From the NCBI RefSeq assembly GCF_000718165.1, contig NZ_JOEY01000040.1, positions 1 through 64,000 on the forward strand: 64,000 nucleotides of DNA. The letters run 5' to 3'. The position numbers and the translations under genes were made by a program. The notes beneath the pieces were generated by a model. It was not told where the DNA came from. It saw only the letters and a program-made list of their open reading frames with translations, and did no database searches. Positions 1 to 7,714 of this stretch are shown piece after piece; the first letter of the stretch is position 1; every line of letters starts with the position of its first letter. Source of the stretch: Streptomyces fulvoviolaceus. GTDB lineage: Bacteria > Actinomycetota > Actinomycetes > Streptomycetales > Streptomycetaceae.

Positions 1-35
1 GCCGAGGCTGGACTTTCCCGGCTGGGGCTTGATCT

Positions 36-150
36 TTTCAGCCCGTCCGGCGTTTGAGGACGAGGCCCCTTCAGGGCCGACAGCGGGGGTCTGGGGGCGC
101 AGCCCCCAGGGACGGGAATTGGGAAGGGGCGGCGGGGGCGAGAAAAAACC
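36..150. repeat. Interspersed GC-rich repeat, family R2, copy 1
   Basis: This stretch is almost identical to 62126-62231. Shared blocks are TCAGCCCGTCCGGCGTTTG, GAGGCCCCTTCAGGGCC and GGGGGCGCAGCCCCCAGG, followed by a G-rich tail. The second and third blocks are self-complementary and can form hairpins, so the element is probably structured in RNA. It lies upstream of the DinB gene, presumably after the 3' end of a gene outside the window. No ORF in it looks protein coding. Confidence 0.8.
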
Positions 151-208
151 GTCGGACGGGCCGAAAACGCGCGTTGCCGGGCGGGCTCTCGCTGAGAGAC
201 TCGCCCGC

Positions 209-736
209 ATGACCACCGACACACCTCTCGCCCTCCCCGACGGACGCCCCATCCCTCTCATGACCGGCGACGAACTCCCCATGCTCGAAAGCTGGTTGGC
301 CTTCCACCGGGCCACGTTGGAGCTGAAGTGTGCGGGACTGGACGACGCGCAGGTGCGGCTGGCATCGGCGGAGCCGTCCGCGATGACCCTCCTCGGCCTC
401 GTGCAGCACCTCGCCGAGGTCGAGCGGAACTGGTTCCAGCGGGTGGTCGGGGGGCTCGATGTGCCGCCGGTGTTCGAGGAGGAGACCGGGTACGCCCTCG
501 ATCCGGGACGGGGACTCGACGAGGCGCTGGCCGCGTGGAAGCGGGAGATCGCCCGAGGGGACGCCTTGCGTGCCGGGCGGTCGCCGGACGACACCGGGCG
601 GATCGCCGACGGGGCGATGGCCGGGCTGGAGGTCAGCTTGCGGTGGGTGCTCGTGCACATGGTCGAGGAGTACGCGCGGCACAACGGGCACGCGGACATC
701 TTGCGGGAGCGGATCGACGGAGTAACCGGAACCTAA
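209..736 (+). CDS. DinB family protein (DUF664-type)
   Basis: A 175-residue protein of the DinB/DUF664 four-helix group, many of whose actinobacterial members are mycothiol-dependent or metal-binding enzymes. The C-terminal block [20 protein letters not shown] is the typical family signature and supplies histidines for a metal site; a further His sits in LVQHLAEVE near the middle. I start at ATG 209 (MTTDTPLAL); the frame stays open upstream, but that part translates the R2 repeat and looks non-coding. Nothing in the context points to a specific substrate. The family call is firm, the reaction unknown. Confidence 0.8.
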   Translation: MTTDTPLALPDGRPIPLMTGDELPMLESWLAFHRATLELKCAGLDDAQVRLASAEPSAMTLLGLVQHLAEVERNWFQRVVGGLDVPPVFEEETGYALDPGRGLDEALAAWKREIARGDALRAGRSPDDTGRIADGAMAGLEVSLRWVLVHMVEEYARHNGHADILRERIDGVTGT

Positions 737-1040
737 TTTCGAGGGAATTCTTGAATTCCTCGGAGAACAGCTTCCCGTATTCTTTTGCCCGCTTTCCTTC
801 GACCTAAACGCAAAGATTTCGCGAACGCCGATCAGTGTAATTCGGTCAGATCTCGTGGGGATTACATGGTTGTGACGCGTTACACATCGCGTCCGCTATG
901 TGCATTATTACCGGGTGAAATCACCCATTTCGGTACCCACTCGCGTGGCCGCACGCGCCCGCGTGATAACACAGAGAGCCCTCGCACGTAACCCCACCCG
1001 GCGATGCAATTTCGAATTTCCCTCGGTAAATTCAATTCGC
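737..1040 (+). promoter_or_regulatory. Upstream region of ectABCD
   Basis: These 304 bases carry no convincing gene and are clearly more AT-rich than the flanking coding DNA, as expected for the promoter region of the ectoine operon. An inverted repeat, GGGTGA-AA-TCACCC, lies at 913-926, about 115 bases before ectA; it could be an operator or a leader hairpin. I could not assign -35/-10 hexamers with confidence. Short ORFs here have poor start sites and no recognisable product. Confidence 0.45.
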
Positions 1041-1559
1041 ATGACTGCCGCACAAGCAGACCTGCAAATCGACCGGCCGTCGGTGGCGGACGGCGCCGCG
1101 CTGTGGCGGATAGCGAGGGACTCGAAGGCCCTCGACCTGAACTCGTCGTACAGCTATCTGCTGTGGTGTCGGGACTTCGCCGCCACGACGGCCGTGGCGC
1201 GGGACGAGCGCGGGGAGCCGGTCGGTTTCGTCACCGGGTACGTCCGGCCCGACCGGCCCGGCACCCTGCTCGTCTGGCAGGTGGCCGTGGACGCGGCGTA
1301 CCGCGGGCGGGGCCTCGCCGCCGCGCTGCTCGACGGGCTGACCGCGCGGGTCTCCGCCGAGCGCGGTCTGCGCATCGTCGAGACCACCATCACCCCGGGC
1401 AACACCGCCTCCGAGCGGCTGTTCGCCGCGTTCGCCGAGCGTCACGGCGCCCGGCTGGAGCGCGAGGTGCTGTTCGACGCCCGTCTGTTCCCCGACGGGC
1501 CGCACGACCCCGAGGTTCTGTACCGCATCGGGCCCCTGTCTCTCACTCCCTCCGCCTGA
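1041..1559 (+). CDS. ectA: L-2,4-diaminobutyrate N-gamma-acetyltransferase
   Basis: EctA acetylates L-2,4-diaminobutyrate, the second step of ectoine synthesis, in the cytoplasm. The 172-residue product has a GNAT fold: the acetyl-CoA loop YRGRGLA is at residues 87-93 and the EctA-typical LDLNSSYSYLLWCRDF at 31-46. TPGNTASERLF at 118-128 is also family-like. The start is ATG 1041; the frame is open upstream, but the extra residues are unlike EctA. It is the first gene of ectABCD, 42 bases before ectB. The operon order identifies the gene beyond the fold alone. Confidence 0.96.
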   Translation: MTAAQADLQIDRPSVADGAALWRIARDSKALDLNSSYSYLLWCRDFAATTAVARDERGEPVGFVTGYVRPDRPGTLLVWQVAVDAAYRGRGLAAALLDGLTARVSAERGLRIVETTITPGNTASERLFAAFAERHGARLEREVLFDARLFPDGPHDPEVLYRIGPLSLTPSA

Positions 1560-1601
1560 CCACTCCCTCTGCACCCCCCACGCAACGAGGAGCGATTCGT
1601 C

Positions 1602-2873
1602 GTGACCATCACCCAGCCCGACCTCAGTGTCTTCGAGACCCTCGAGTCCGAGGTGCGCAGCTACTGCCGCGGCTGGCCCACCGTCTTCGACCGTGCGCAG
1701 GGCAGCCGTATGTACGACGAGGACGGCCACGCGTACCTGGACTTCTTCGCGGGCGCCGGCTCGCTCAACTACGGGCACAACAACCCCGTCCTCAAACGCG
1801 CGCTGATCGACTACCTGGAGCGGGACGGCGTCACGCACGGGCTCGACATGTCGACCACCGCCAAGCGGGCGTTCCTGCAGACCTTCCAGGACCTGGTGCT
1901 GCGGCCGCGTGATCTGCCGTTCAAGGTCATGTTCCCGGGGCCGACCGGCACCAACGCCGTGGAGTCCGCGCTCAAGCTCGCGCGGAAGGTGAAGGGGCGC
2001 GAGGCGATCGTGTCGTTCACCAACGCCTTCCACGGGATGTCGCTGGGGTCGCTCGCCGTCACCGGCAACGCCTTCAAGCGGGCCGGCGCCGGGATTCCGC
2101 TGGTGCACGGGACGCCGATGCCGTTCGACAACTACTTCGACGGGCAGGTCCCGGACTTCCTGTGGTTCGAGCGGCTGTTGGAGGACCAGGGGTCCGGGCT
2201 CAACAAGCCCGCCGCCGTGATCGTGGAGACCGTGCAGGGCGAGGGCGGCATCAACGTCGCGCGCCCCGAGTGGCTGCGGGCGCTCGCCGACCTGTGCGAG
2301 CGCCAGGACATGCTGCTCATCGTCGACGACATCCAGATGGGCTGCGGGCGGACGGGTGCCTTCTTCTCCTTCGAGGAGGCGGGCATCACCCCCGACATCG
2401 TCACCGTCTCCAAGTCGATCAGCGGCTACGGACTGCCCATGTCCCTCTGCCTGTTCAAGCCCGAGCTGGACATCTGGGAGCCGGGCGAGCACAACGGCAC
2501 CTTCCGCGGCAACAACCCCGCCTTCGTGACGGCCACCGCCGCGCTGGAGGCGTACTGGGCGGACGGGCCCGCGATGGAGAAGCAGACCTGTGCCCGCGGT
2601 GAGCAGATCGAGCAGGCCCTCATCTCCATCACCGAGGAGAACCTCGCCGATGTGAAGGAGTACCGGGGGCGCGGGCTCGTGTGGGGCCTGGAGTTCCATG
2701 ACAAGGACCGGGCCGGCCGGGTGGCGCACCGCGCCTTCGAACTCGGGCTGCTCATCGAGACGTCGGGCCCGGAGGGCGAGGTCGTGAAGCTGCTCCCGGC
2801 GCTCACCGTCACCTCGGACGAGCTGGACGAGGGGCTCAGCGTCCTCGCCCGCTCCGTCCGCGAAACCGTCTGA
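1602..2873 (+). CDS. ectB: Diaminobutyrate--2-oxoglutarate transaminase
   Basis: EctB makes L-2,4-diaminobutyrate from aspartate-semialdehyde and glutamate, the committed step to ectoine. The 423-residue protein is a class III (ornithine-type) PLP aminotransferase. [16 protein letters not shown] around 113-128 forms part of the cofactor pocket, [12 protein letters not shown] at 241-252 holds the cofactor-binding Asp, and Lys271 in VSKSISGYG is the expected PLP lysine. Translation starts at GTG 1602, preceded by an ACGAGGAG Shine-Dalgarno. Length and motifs fit EctB fully, and ectA and ectC flank it. Confidence 0.97.
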   Translation: MTITQPDLSVFETLESEVRSYCRGWPTVFDRAQGSRMYDEDGHAYLDFFAGAGSLNYGHNNPVLKRALIDYLERDGVTHGLDMSTTAKRAFLQTFQDLVLRPRDLPFKVMFPGPTGTNAVESALKLARKVKGREAIVSFTNAFHGMSLGSLAVTGNAFKRAGAGIPLVHGTPMPFDNYFDGQVPDFLWFERLLEDQGSGLNKPAAVIVETVQGEGGINVARPEWLRALADLCERQDMLLIVDDIQMGCGRTGAFFSFEEAGITPDIVTVSKSISGYGLPMSLCLFKPELDIWEPGEHNGTFRGNNPAFVTATAALEAYWADGPAMEKQTCARGEQIEQALISITEENLADVKEYRGRGLVWGLEFHDKDRAGRVAHRAFELGLLIETSGPEGEVVKLLPALTVTSDELDEGLSVLARSVRETV

Positions 2874-2917
2874 ACCGACCGGTTGAGACACATCCACCTA
2901 GGAGGCATCGCAACACC

Positions 2918-3352
2918 GTGATCGTCCGTTCGTTCAAGGACATCGAAGGCACCGACCGGCATGTGAAGGCCGCGTCCGGGACGTGGGAGAGCAAACGCAT
3001 CGTCCTCGCCAAGGAGAGGGTCGGCTTCTCCGTGCACGAGACGATTCTGTACGCGGGTACGGAGACGTCGATGTGGTACGCGAACCACATCGAGGCCGTC
3101 GTGTGCGTCGAGGGCGAGGCCGAGCTCACCGACGACGAGACCGGGCAGAAGTACACGATCACGCCCGGCACCATGTACCTCCTCGACGGCCACGAGCGGC
3201 ACACGATGCGGATCAAGGAGGACTTCCGCTGCATCTGCGTCTTCAACCCGCCCGTGACCGGCCGGGAGGACCACGACGAGAACGGCGTCTACCCTCCCCC
3301 AGATCCAAAAGACTGGGGGGACCCCCAGCTCACCGAGCCCGAGGAGGTGTGA
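2918..3352 (+). CDS. ectC: L-ectoine synthase with C-terminal insertion
   Basis: EctC cyclises N-gamma-acetyldiaminobutyrate to ectoine; it is a small cupin protein. The start is GTG 2918 with the Shine-Dalgarno [19 protein letters not shown] at the N-terminus and [14 protein letters not shown] in the cupin core are typical. The product is 144 residues, whereas usual EctC proteins are about 130. The excess lies near the C-terminus, where [12 protein letters not shown] interrupts the normal ending; it is encoded by a C-rich/G-rich inverted repeat (3295-3328) that looks like an inserted intergenic element kept in frame. The cupin core is intact, so activity is likely. Confidence 0.96.
   Translation: MIVRSFKDIEGTDRHVKAASGTWESKRIVLAKERVGFSVHETILYAGTETSMWYANHIEAVVCVEGEAELTDDETGQKYTITPGTMYLLDGHERHTMRIKEDFRCICVFNPPVTGREDHDENGVYPPPDPKDWGDPQLTEPEEV
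3295..3328. repeat. Inverted-repeat element inside the 3' end of ectC
   Basis: CCCCCAG (3296-3302) pairs with CTGGGGG (3313-3319), and the latter can also pair with a second CCCCCAG (3322-3328), giving two alternative hairpins. C-run/G-run elements of this style are common between Streptomyces genes; here one lies in the coding frame and adds about ten residues to EctC. The base composition differs sharply from the surrounding codons. Confidence 0.7.
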
Positions 3353-3359
3353 GGCACCC

Positions 3360-4244
3360 ATGACCATCACCGATCTCTACCCAAGCCGCGGCGCCACCGA
3401 GGTGTCGACCCCGCGCAAGGACCCCGTCGTGTGGGGCGCGCCGGGCACTCCCGGCCCGATCTCCGACATCGGCCTCCAGTCGTTCGAGCACGACGGCTTC
3501 CTCGCCGTCGACCAGATCATCAGCGACGACGAAGTCGCCGTGTACCACCGGGAGTTGGAGCGGCTCGTCACCGACCCGGAGATCCGCGCCGACGAACGCT
3601 CCATCATCGAGCCGCAGTCCAAGGAGATCCGGTCCGTCTTCGAGGTGCACCGGATCAGCGAGGTGTTCGCGAACCTGGTGCGCGACGAGCGGGTCGTCGG
3701 GCGGGCCCGGCAGATCCTCGGCTCGGACGTGTACGTCCACCAGTCCCGGATCAACGTCAAGCCGGGCTTCGGCGCCAGCGGCTTCTACTGGCACTCCGAC
3801 TTCGAGACCTGGCACGCCGAGGACGGGCTGCCGAACATGCGGACCGTGTCGGTCTCGATCGCGCTGACCGAGAACCACGACACCAACGGCGGCCTCATGA
3901 TCATGCCGGGGTCGCACCGCACGTTCCTCGGCTGTGCGGGGGCCACGCCGAAGGACAACTACAAGCAGTCCCTGCAGATGCAGGACGCCGGCACGCCGTC
4001 CGACGAGGCGCTGACGGAGATGGCCACCCAGTACGGCATCAAGTTGTTCACCGGCAAGGCCGGTTCGGCGACCTGGTTCGACTGCAACTGCATGCACGGG
4101 TCCGGCGACAACATCACGCCGTTCCCGCGCAGCAACGTGTTCATCGTGTTCAACAGCGTGGACAACGCGGCCGTGGAGCCCTTCGCGGCTCCCATCCGAC
4201 GCCCCGAGTTCATCGGAGCGCGGGACTTCACTCCCGTCCGCTGA
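3360..4244 (+). CDS. ectD: Ectoine 5-hydroxylase
   Basis: EctD is a non-haem Fe(II)/2-oxoglutarate dioxygenase that converts ectoine to 5-hydroxyectoine. The 294-residue protein carries the diagnostic EctD signature GFYWHSDFETWHAEDG at 141-156. His145, Asp147 and a distal His246 (in CMHGSGD) fit the 2-His-1-Asp iron site. The gene starts seven bases after ectC and closes the operon. Its 3' end overlaps the end of the convergent ene-reductase gene by 17 bases, with no terminator between them. Confidence 0.97.
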   Translation: MTITDLYPSRGATEVSTPRKDPVVWGAPGTPGPISDIGLQSFEHDGFLAVDQIISDDEVAVYHRELERLVTDPEIRADERSIIEPQSKEIRSVFEVHRISEVFANLVRDERVVGRARQILGSDVYVHQSRINVKPGFGASGFYWHSDFETWHAEDGLPNMRTVSVSIALTENHDTNGGLMIMPGSHRTFLGCAGATPKDNYKQSLQMQDAGTPSDEALTEMATQYGIKLFTGKAGSATWFDCNCMHGSGDNITPFPRSNVFIVFNSVDNAAVEPFAAPIRRPEFIGARDFTPVR

Positions 4245-5301
4245 GCACCGGGTAGTCCGTGTAGCCCTTCGCGCCCCCGCCGTAGAACGTCGTACGGTCG
4301 GGGGCGTTGAAGGGCCCGCCCGCCCGCAGTCGGGTCGGCAGGTCCGGGTTGGCGAGGAACAGCTGGCCGTAGGCGACGAGGTCCGTGACGCCCTCCTCGA
4401 CCAGGGCGAGGGCGTCCGGTCCCGTCGGGCCCTCGGTCGCCGGGCTGAGGACGAACACGCCGCTGAACTGCTTGCGCAGGGTGAGGGTCAGCTCGCGGAT
4501 CTCGCCCATCTCCATGACGTGCAGATACGCCAGGCCCAGCGGCTCCAGCGCGGTCACCAGCGCGGTGTACGCCGGCTCCGGCTCGGGCTCGTGGATGTCG
4601 TTGAGCGGGTTGCCGGGCGAGAGGCGCAGGCCGGTGCGGTCGGCGCCGATCGCGGCGGCGACGGCCTCTGCGGTCTCGACGGCGAAGCGGATGCGGTTCT
4701 CGACGGGCCCGCCCCACTCGTCGGTGCGGTGGTTGGAGCCGGGTGCCAGGAACTGGTGGATCAAGTAGCCGTTGGCGCCGTGCAGTTCGACCCCGTCGAA
4801 GCCGGCCTCGATCGCGTTGCGGGCGGCGGTCACGAAGTCGCCCACCGTGGCGCGGATCTCGTCCCCGGTCAGCTCGCGGGGCGTGACGAAGTCCTTCGGG
4901 CCTTCGTGGGTGAAGACCTGGCCGCTCGCGGCGACCGGCGAGGCTCCGACGTTGACCAGTCCGTCGGGCAGCAGCGCGGGGTGTCCGATCCGGCCGGTGT
5001 GCATGAGCTGCGCGAAGATCCGGCCCCCGGCCGCGTGCACGGCGTCGGTCACCGTGCGCCAGGCGGCGACCTGCTCCGCACTGTGCAGCCCCGGGGTGTC
5101 GGGGTAGCCCTGGCCGACCGCGGAAGGCTGGATGCCCTCGGTGACGATCAGCCCGGCGGAGGCCCGCTGGACGTAGTACTCGGCGGTCAGCGCGGTCGGG
5201 AGGCCACCCTCGGCGGCACGGCTGCGAGTCATCGGCGCCATCGCCACGCGGTTGGCCAGCTGAGTGCCGGAGAGGTCGATCGGATCGAACGCGGTGGTCA
5301 T
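4228..5301 (-). CDS. Alkene reductase, Old Yellow Enzyme family
   Basis: A 357-residue FMN-dependent ene-reductase of the NemA/Old Yellow Enzyme family, which reduces activated C=C bonds or nitrate esters with NAD(P)H. The TIM-barrel signature GFDGVELHGANGYLIHQF contains the substrate-binding His-x-x-Asn pair (HGAN), followed by RTDEWGG, which is typical of the family. The N-terminal ANRVAMAPMTRSRA is the usual FMN-binding strand. It is divergent from a MarR-type regulator across a promoter region with repeated boxes, which suggests induction by an electrophile or small aromatic ligand. The physiological substrate is unknown. Confidence 0.93.
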   Translation of the reverse strand: MTTAFDPIDLSGTQLANRVAMAPMTRSRAAEGGLPTALTAEYYVQRASAGLIVTEGIQPSAVGQGYPDTPGLHSAEQVAAWRTVTDAVHAAGGRIFAQLMHTGRIGHPALLPDGLVNVGASPVAASGQVFTHEGPKDFVTPRELTGDEIRATVGDFVTAARNAIEAGFDGVELHGANGYLIHQFLAPGSNHRTDEWGGPVENRIRFAVETAEAVAAAIGADRTGLRLSPGNPLNDIHEPEPEPAYTALVTALEPLGLAYLHVMEMGEIRELTLTLRKQFSGVFVLSPATEGPTGPDALALVEEGVTDLVAYGQLFLANPDLPTRLRAGGPFNAPDRTTFYGGGAKGYTDYPVLSGRE

Positions 5302-5319
5302 GGTGGCTCCTGAAGCGAT

Positions 5320-5385
5320 CTACGGGAGGCCTATGGGAGGCCTATGGGGGGTCTACGGGCGATCTATTGGCGACCCATGGGCCAT
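5320..5385. repeat. Six degenerate 11-bp tandem repeats in a divergent promoter
   Basis: Reading from 5320, successive 11-mers are CTACGGGAGGC, CTATGGGAGGC, CTATGGGGGGT, CTACGGGCGAT, CTATTGGCGAC and CCATGGGCCAT. All fit the pattern CYAYKGG followed by four variable bases. The period is close to one helical turn, so the same face would be presented repeatedly. The array lies between the ene-reductase start and the putative MarR boxes. Confidence 0.7.
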
Positions 5386-5388
5386 TTA

Positions 5389-5450
5389 CATGGTCGGCCA
5401 ATCAATTCAACCGGGGGCCACCCTAGCGCATTCCTTGGTCGGCCAATCAA
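5389..5450. promoter_or_regulatory. Putative MarR operator pair
   Basis: The sequence TGGTCGGCCAATCAA occurs twice, at 5391-5405 and 5436-5450, 45 bases apart, between the ene-reductase and the MarR-type gene. Each copy holds the imperfect palindrome TTGG-TCGG-CCAA or a close variant. Position, duplication and symmetry fit binding sites for the adjacent regulator acting on both divergent genes. No footprint or homologous site is known to me. Confidence 0.55.
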
Positions 5451-5503
5451 ATCTCCGGGCGAGTACCCTGCAGGGCAGGCACGAGCGACAACGGGGAGTT
5501 CCG

Positions 5504-5995
5504 ATGGAGGCCATCAAGGCGGCGGAGGGCCACCACATCTGTACCGAGCTGCCGTCGGCCGCCCGCAGCGGGCCGGTCAGCCACGCCATCTCCCGGGCGG
5601 CCCGGCTGCACCGCAAGGCCGCGGGTCAGCTGCTGCGCGGGCTGGGACTGCACCCCGGTCAGGAGCTGGTGATGATGCACCTGTGGGAGCGCGGCCCGGC
5701 CCGGCAGTCGGAGCTGATCCGGCTCCTCGACCTCGATCCGTCCACGGTGACGAAGATGCTGCAGCGCCTGGAGCAGGCCGGGCACGTCCGGCGCCTGCCC
5801 GATCCGGCGGACCGGCGCGCGGTCCTCGTCGAGGCGACCGACGCCAGCTCGCACCTGCTCGCCGAGGTCGAGGAGGCCTGGGGGGTCCTGGAGGAGAACA
5901 CCCTCACCGGCCTGACCGCGCCCGAGCGGCGGCAGCTGCTGGATCTGCTCGCCAAGGTCGAGACCAACCTGTGCGGCAGTGGCGGCGAGGGCTGA
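5504..5995 (+). CDS. MarR family transcriptional regulator
   Basis: A 163-residue winged-helix regulator. The DNA-binding part spans roughly residues 50-115: QSELIRLLDLDPSTVTKMLQ is the recognition-helix region and RLPDPADRRAVLVE the wing with the family's D-x-R motif. The start is ATG 5504; an upstream in-frame ATG would translate promoter repeats. It is divergent from the ene-reductase gene and probably represses it through the duplicated box at 5389-5450. Its stop codon abuts the stop of the convergent anti-sigma gene. Confidence 0.9.
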   Translation: MEAIKAAEGHHICTELPSAARSGPVSHAISRAARLHRKAAGQLLRGLGLHPGQELVMMHLWERGPARQSELIRLLDLDPSTVTKMLQRLEQAGHVRRLPDPADRRAVLVEATDASSHLLAEVEEAWGVLEENTLTGLTAPERRQLLDLLAKVETNLCGSGGEG

Positions 5996-7027
5996 CTACA
6001 GCCAGGCCAGCTGGGACGCCCGCTCCAGTACGTTCCGTACGGCGGCCTCGTCGCCCGCGGTGCCGCGCGGCACCTCGTCGGGGGCGTACCGGCCGCCGAC
6101 GAGGAGGCAGAAGTCGACCGGGTCCAGGGTGAGTTCGGCCTGAACAGGCTCGTCCTCGGAGCCCAGCACCCACTCCTCGCCGCCGGTGACCGCGAACAGC
6201 ACCGGCGGCGCGGTGGGTCCCAGGGACAGACCGAGGATGCGGACGGCCAGGCGGACCAGCTGCCACAGGTGTTCCTCGGGCGGCGGCGGGACGGCGAGTC
6301 CCAGGGCGCGGCCGATGTCGTCGGTGTGGATCCACGCCTCGAAGGCGCGCACCACGAAGTGGTCGGCGACCGGCAGCCGCACGCCCATCAACATCACGGC
6401 GCGGGCGGCCAGTTCGTGGTCACGGGCCTCGGGCGCCGCGAGCAGCCCGTCCGCCTGCGCGGACCAGTCGGCGACGGTCTCCTCGGGCGTACGGCCGTGC
6501 TCGTGGGTGATGACGTCGGCCGTGCGCTGATCCCAGGCGTCCGCCCAGCGCGTGTCCTCCGCGATCCGGGAGGGCGGCACGCGTGGGCCCATGCCGAGCA
6601 GCCGCGCCAGGTGCTCGTCGGCGGCGAGGAGATGGGCGACGGTGGCGTGCACGTCCCAGTCGTGGACGACCGGGGTGGTCCAGCGGCCCTCGATCTCGGG
6701 CAGCAGCGCCTTGAGGCCGGCGACGGCGGCTGCGTAGGGGGCGGCATGCCCGGCCACATGGGGTGCGGCGGCGGGGCGGGTGCGCAGGGCGCCGGAGAGG
6801 ACGCCGGGGGTGCCGTTCCGGAGGCCGAGCGGCTCGTCCGGCAGCAGTCCGTTCAGCGGCGGTCCGTCCAACAGCCGTACCGTCTCGCGAAGTTGCTCCG
6901 CCTCCGCGGCGCAGCTCTCGCACTCGGCCAGGTGCAGCGGGACCGTCTTCTCGTCGGCCGGCTCCAGGGCGCCGAAGGCCCAGGCGGCCAGCAGGTCTCG
7001 TACGCCGTCGTGATCCGTGGTCACCAC
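5996..7027 (-). CDS. Zinc-finger anti-sigma factor fused to a maleylpyruvate-isomerase-fold domain
   Basis: This 343-residue protein has an N-terminal anti-sigma zinc module with His32, Cys36 and Cys39 (H-x3-C-x2-C, in LHLAECESCAAE) and a larger C-terminal mycothiol-dependent maleylpyruvate isomerase-type domain (from about residue 95; HDWDVHATVAHLLAADEHLA and RAFEAWIHTDDIGRAL supply candidate metal His). No membrane segment is visible. It lies 22 bases downstream of an ECF sigma gene on the same strand, which supports a sigma/anti-sigma pair. The extra domain might sense thiol or metal state (inference). The start is one of two tandem GTG codons at 7027/7024. Confidence 0.83.
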   Translation of the reverse strand: MVTTDHDGVRDLLAAWAFGALEPADEKTVPLHLAECESCAAEAEQLRETVRLLDGPPLNGLLPDEPLGLRNGTPGVLSGALRTRPAAAPHVAGHAAPYAAAVAGLKALLPEIEGRWTTPVVHDWDVHATVAHLLAADEHLARLLGMGPRVPPSRIAEDTRWADAWDQRTADVITHEHGRTPEETVADWSAQADGLLAAPEARDHELAARAVMLMGVRLPVADHFVVRAFEAWIHTDDIGRALGLAVPPPPEEHLWQLVRLAVRILGLSLGPTAPPVLFAVTGGEEWVLGSEDEPVQAELTLDPVDFCLLVGGRYAPDEVPRGTAGDEAAVRNVLERASQLAWL

Positions 7028-7049
7028 ACGCCTCCTTCCCTGCCTGCCA

Positions 7050-7658
7050 TCATGCGCCCCTTTCCCACGCAGGGTCGGGTGGGTCTGCCAAAGACTCGGC
7101 CAAAGTACGTAAAGCGGTGCGTAGTCGAGTCTTCGCGGTGCCCTCGGGGATGCCTAGTTCGACGGCGGCCTGGCGGTAGGTGCGGCCCGCGAAGTAGGCC
7201 AGGTGCACCACCTCCCGCTGGGGCTGCGGGAGTTCGGCGAGGGCGGAGTGCAGGAGGAGGGAGCGCTCCCGGTCGACGACCGCCTCGGCCGGGCCGGGAG
7301 AGGCGTCAGGGATGGTCTGCAGGGCGGAGTCGTCGGCGCGGGCGTCCTTGCGGTGCCGGGCCTCGCTGCGCACCCAGTCGACGGCCCGCCGGTGGGCGAG
7401 CACCGACAGCCAGGTGCGCAGACTGCCCCGGCCGGCGTCGAAGGCGTACGGCCTGCTCCACAGCTGGGCGAAGACCTCCTGCGCGACGTCCTCGGCGGCG
7501 GCCCGGCTGCGGGTGACCCGCACGGCGACGGCCCGCACCAGGGAGCCGTACACCGTGTACGCCTCGGCCAGCGCGGACTCGTCCCCGTAGACCAGCCGCC
7601 GGTGCAGTTCCGCGTCGGCGGGTTGCTGAACGGACGTCGTCCCGTCCGTGGACTCCAC
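7050..7658 (-). CDS. ECF RNA polymerase sigma factor
   Basis: A 202-residue group 4 sigma-70 protein. Region 2 spans about residues 28-95 (AAEDVAQEVFAQLWSRP then WLSVLAHRRAVDWVRSEARH). Region 4 spans about 135-190 (LPQPQREVVHLAYFAGRTYR and the helix LGIPEGTAKTRLRTALR). Translation starts at GTG 7658 (MESTDG). The next gene in the direction of transcription encodes a zinc-finger anti-sigma protein, so the sigma is presumably held inactive until a cytoplasmic, perhaps redox, signal arrives. Targets cannot be inferred here. Confidence 0.92.
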   Translation of the reverse strand: MESTDGTTSVQQPADAELHRRLVYGDESALAEAYTVYGSLVRAVAVRVTRSRAAAEDVAQEVFAQLWSRPYAFDAGRGSLRTWLSVLAHRRAVDWVRSEARHRKDARADDSALQTIPDASPGPAEAVVDRERSLLLHSALAELPQPQREVVHLAYFAGRTYRQAAVELGIPEGTAKTRLRTALRTLAESLADPPDPAWERGA

Positions 7659-7714
7659 GGCACCACCACCCCTTGTGCCTTTCCTAGCGTCCCGGGCGGT
7701 CGCGCGCCAGTGGT

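Noticed and set aside
785..991. Possible 68-codon ORF upstream of ectA
   Set aside because: No ribosome site, AT-rich promoter-like DNA and no codon bias; treated as regulatory region.
1032..2897. 621-codon minus-strand open frame over ectA/ectB
   Set aside because: Antisense shadow caused by high G+C; the ect genes on the plus strand carry all motifs and the shadow has none.
5320..5385. CRISPR-like array
   Set aside because: Units are 11 bp without spacers and no cas genes are present; it is a degenerate tandem repeat.
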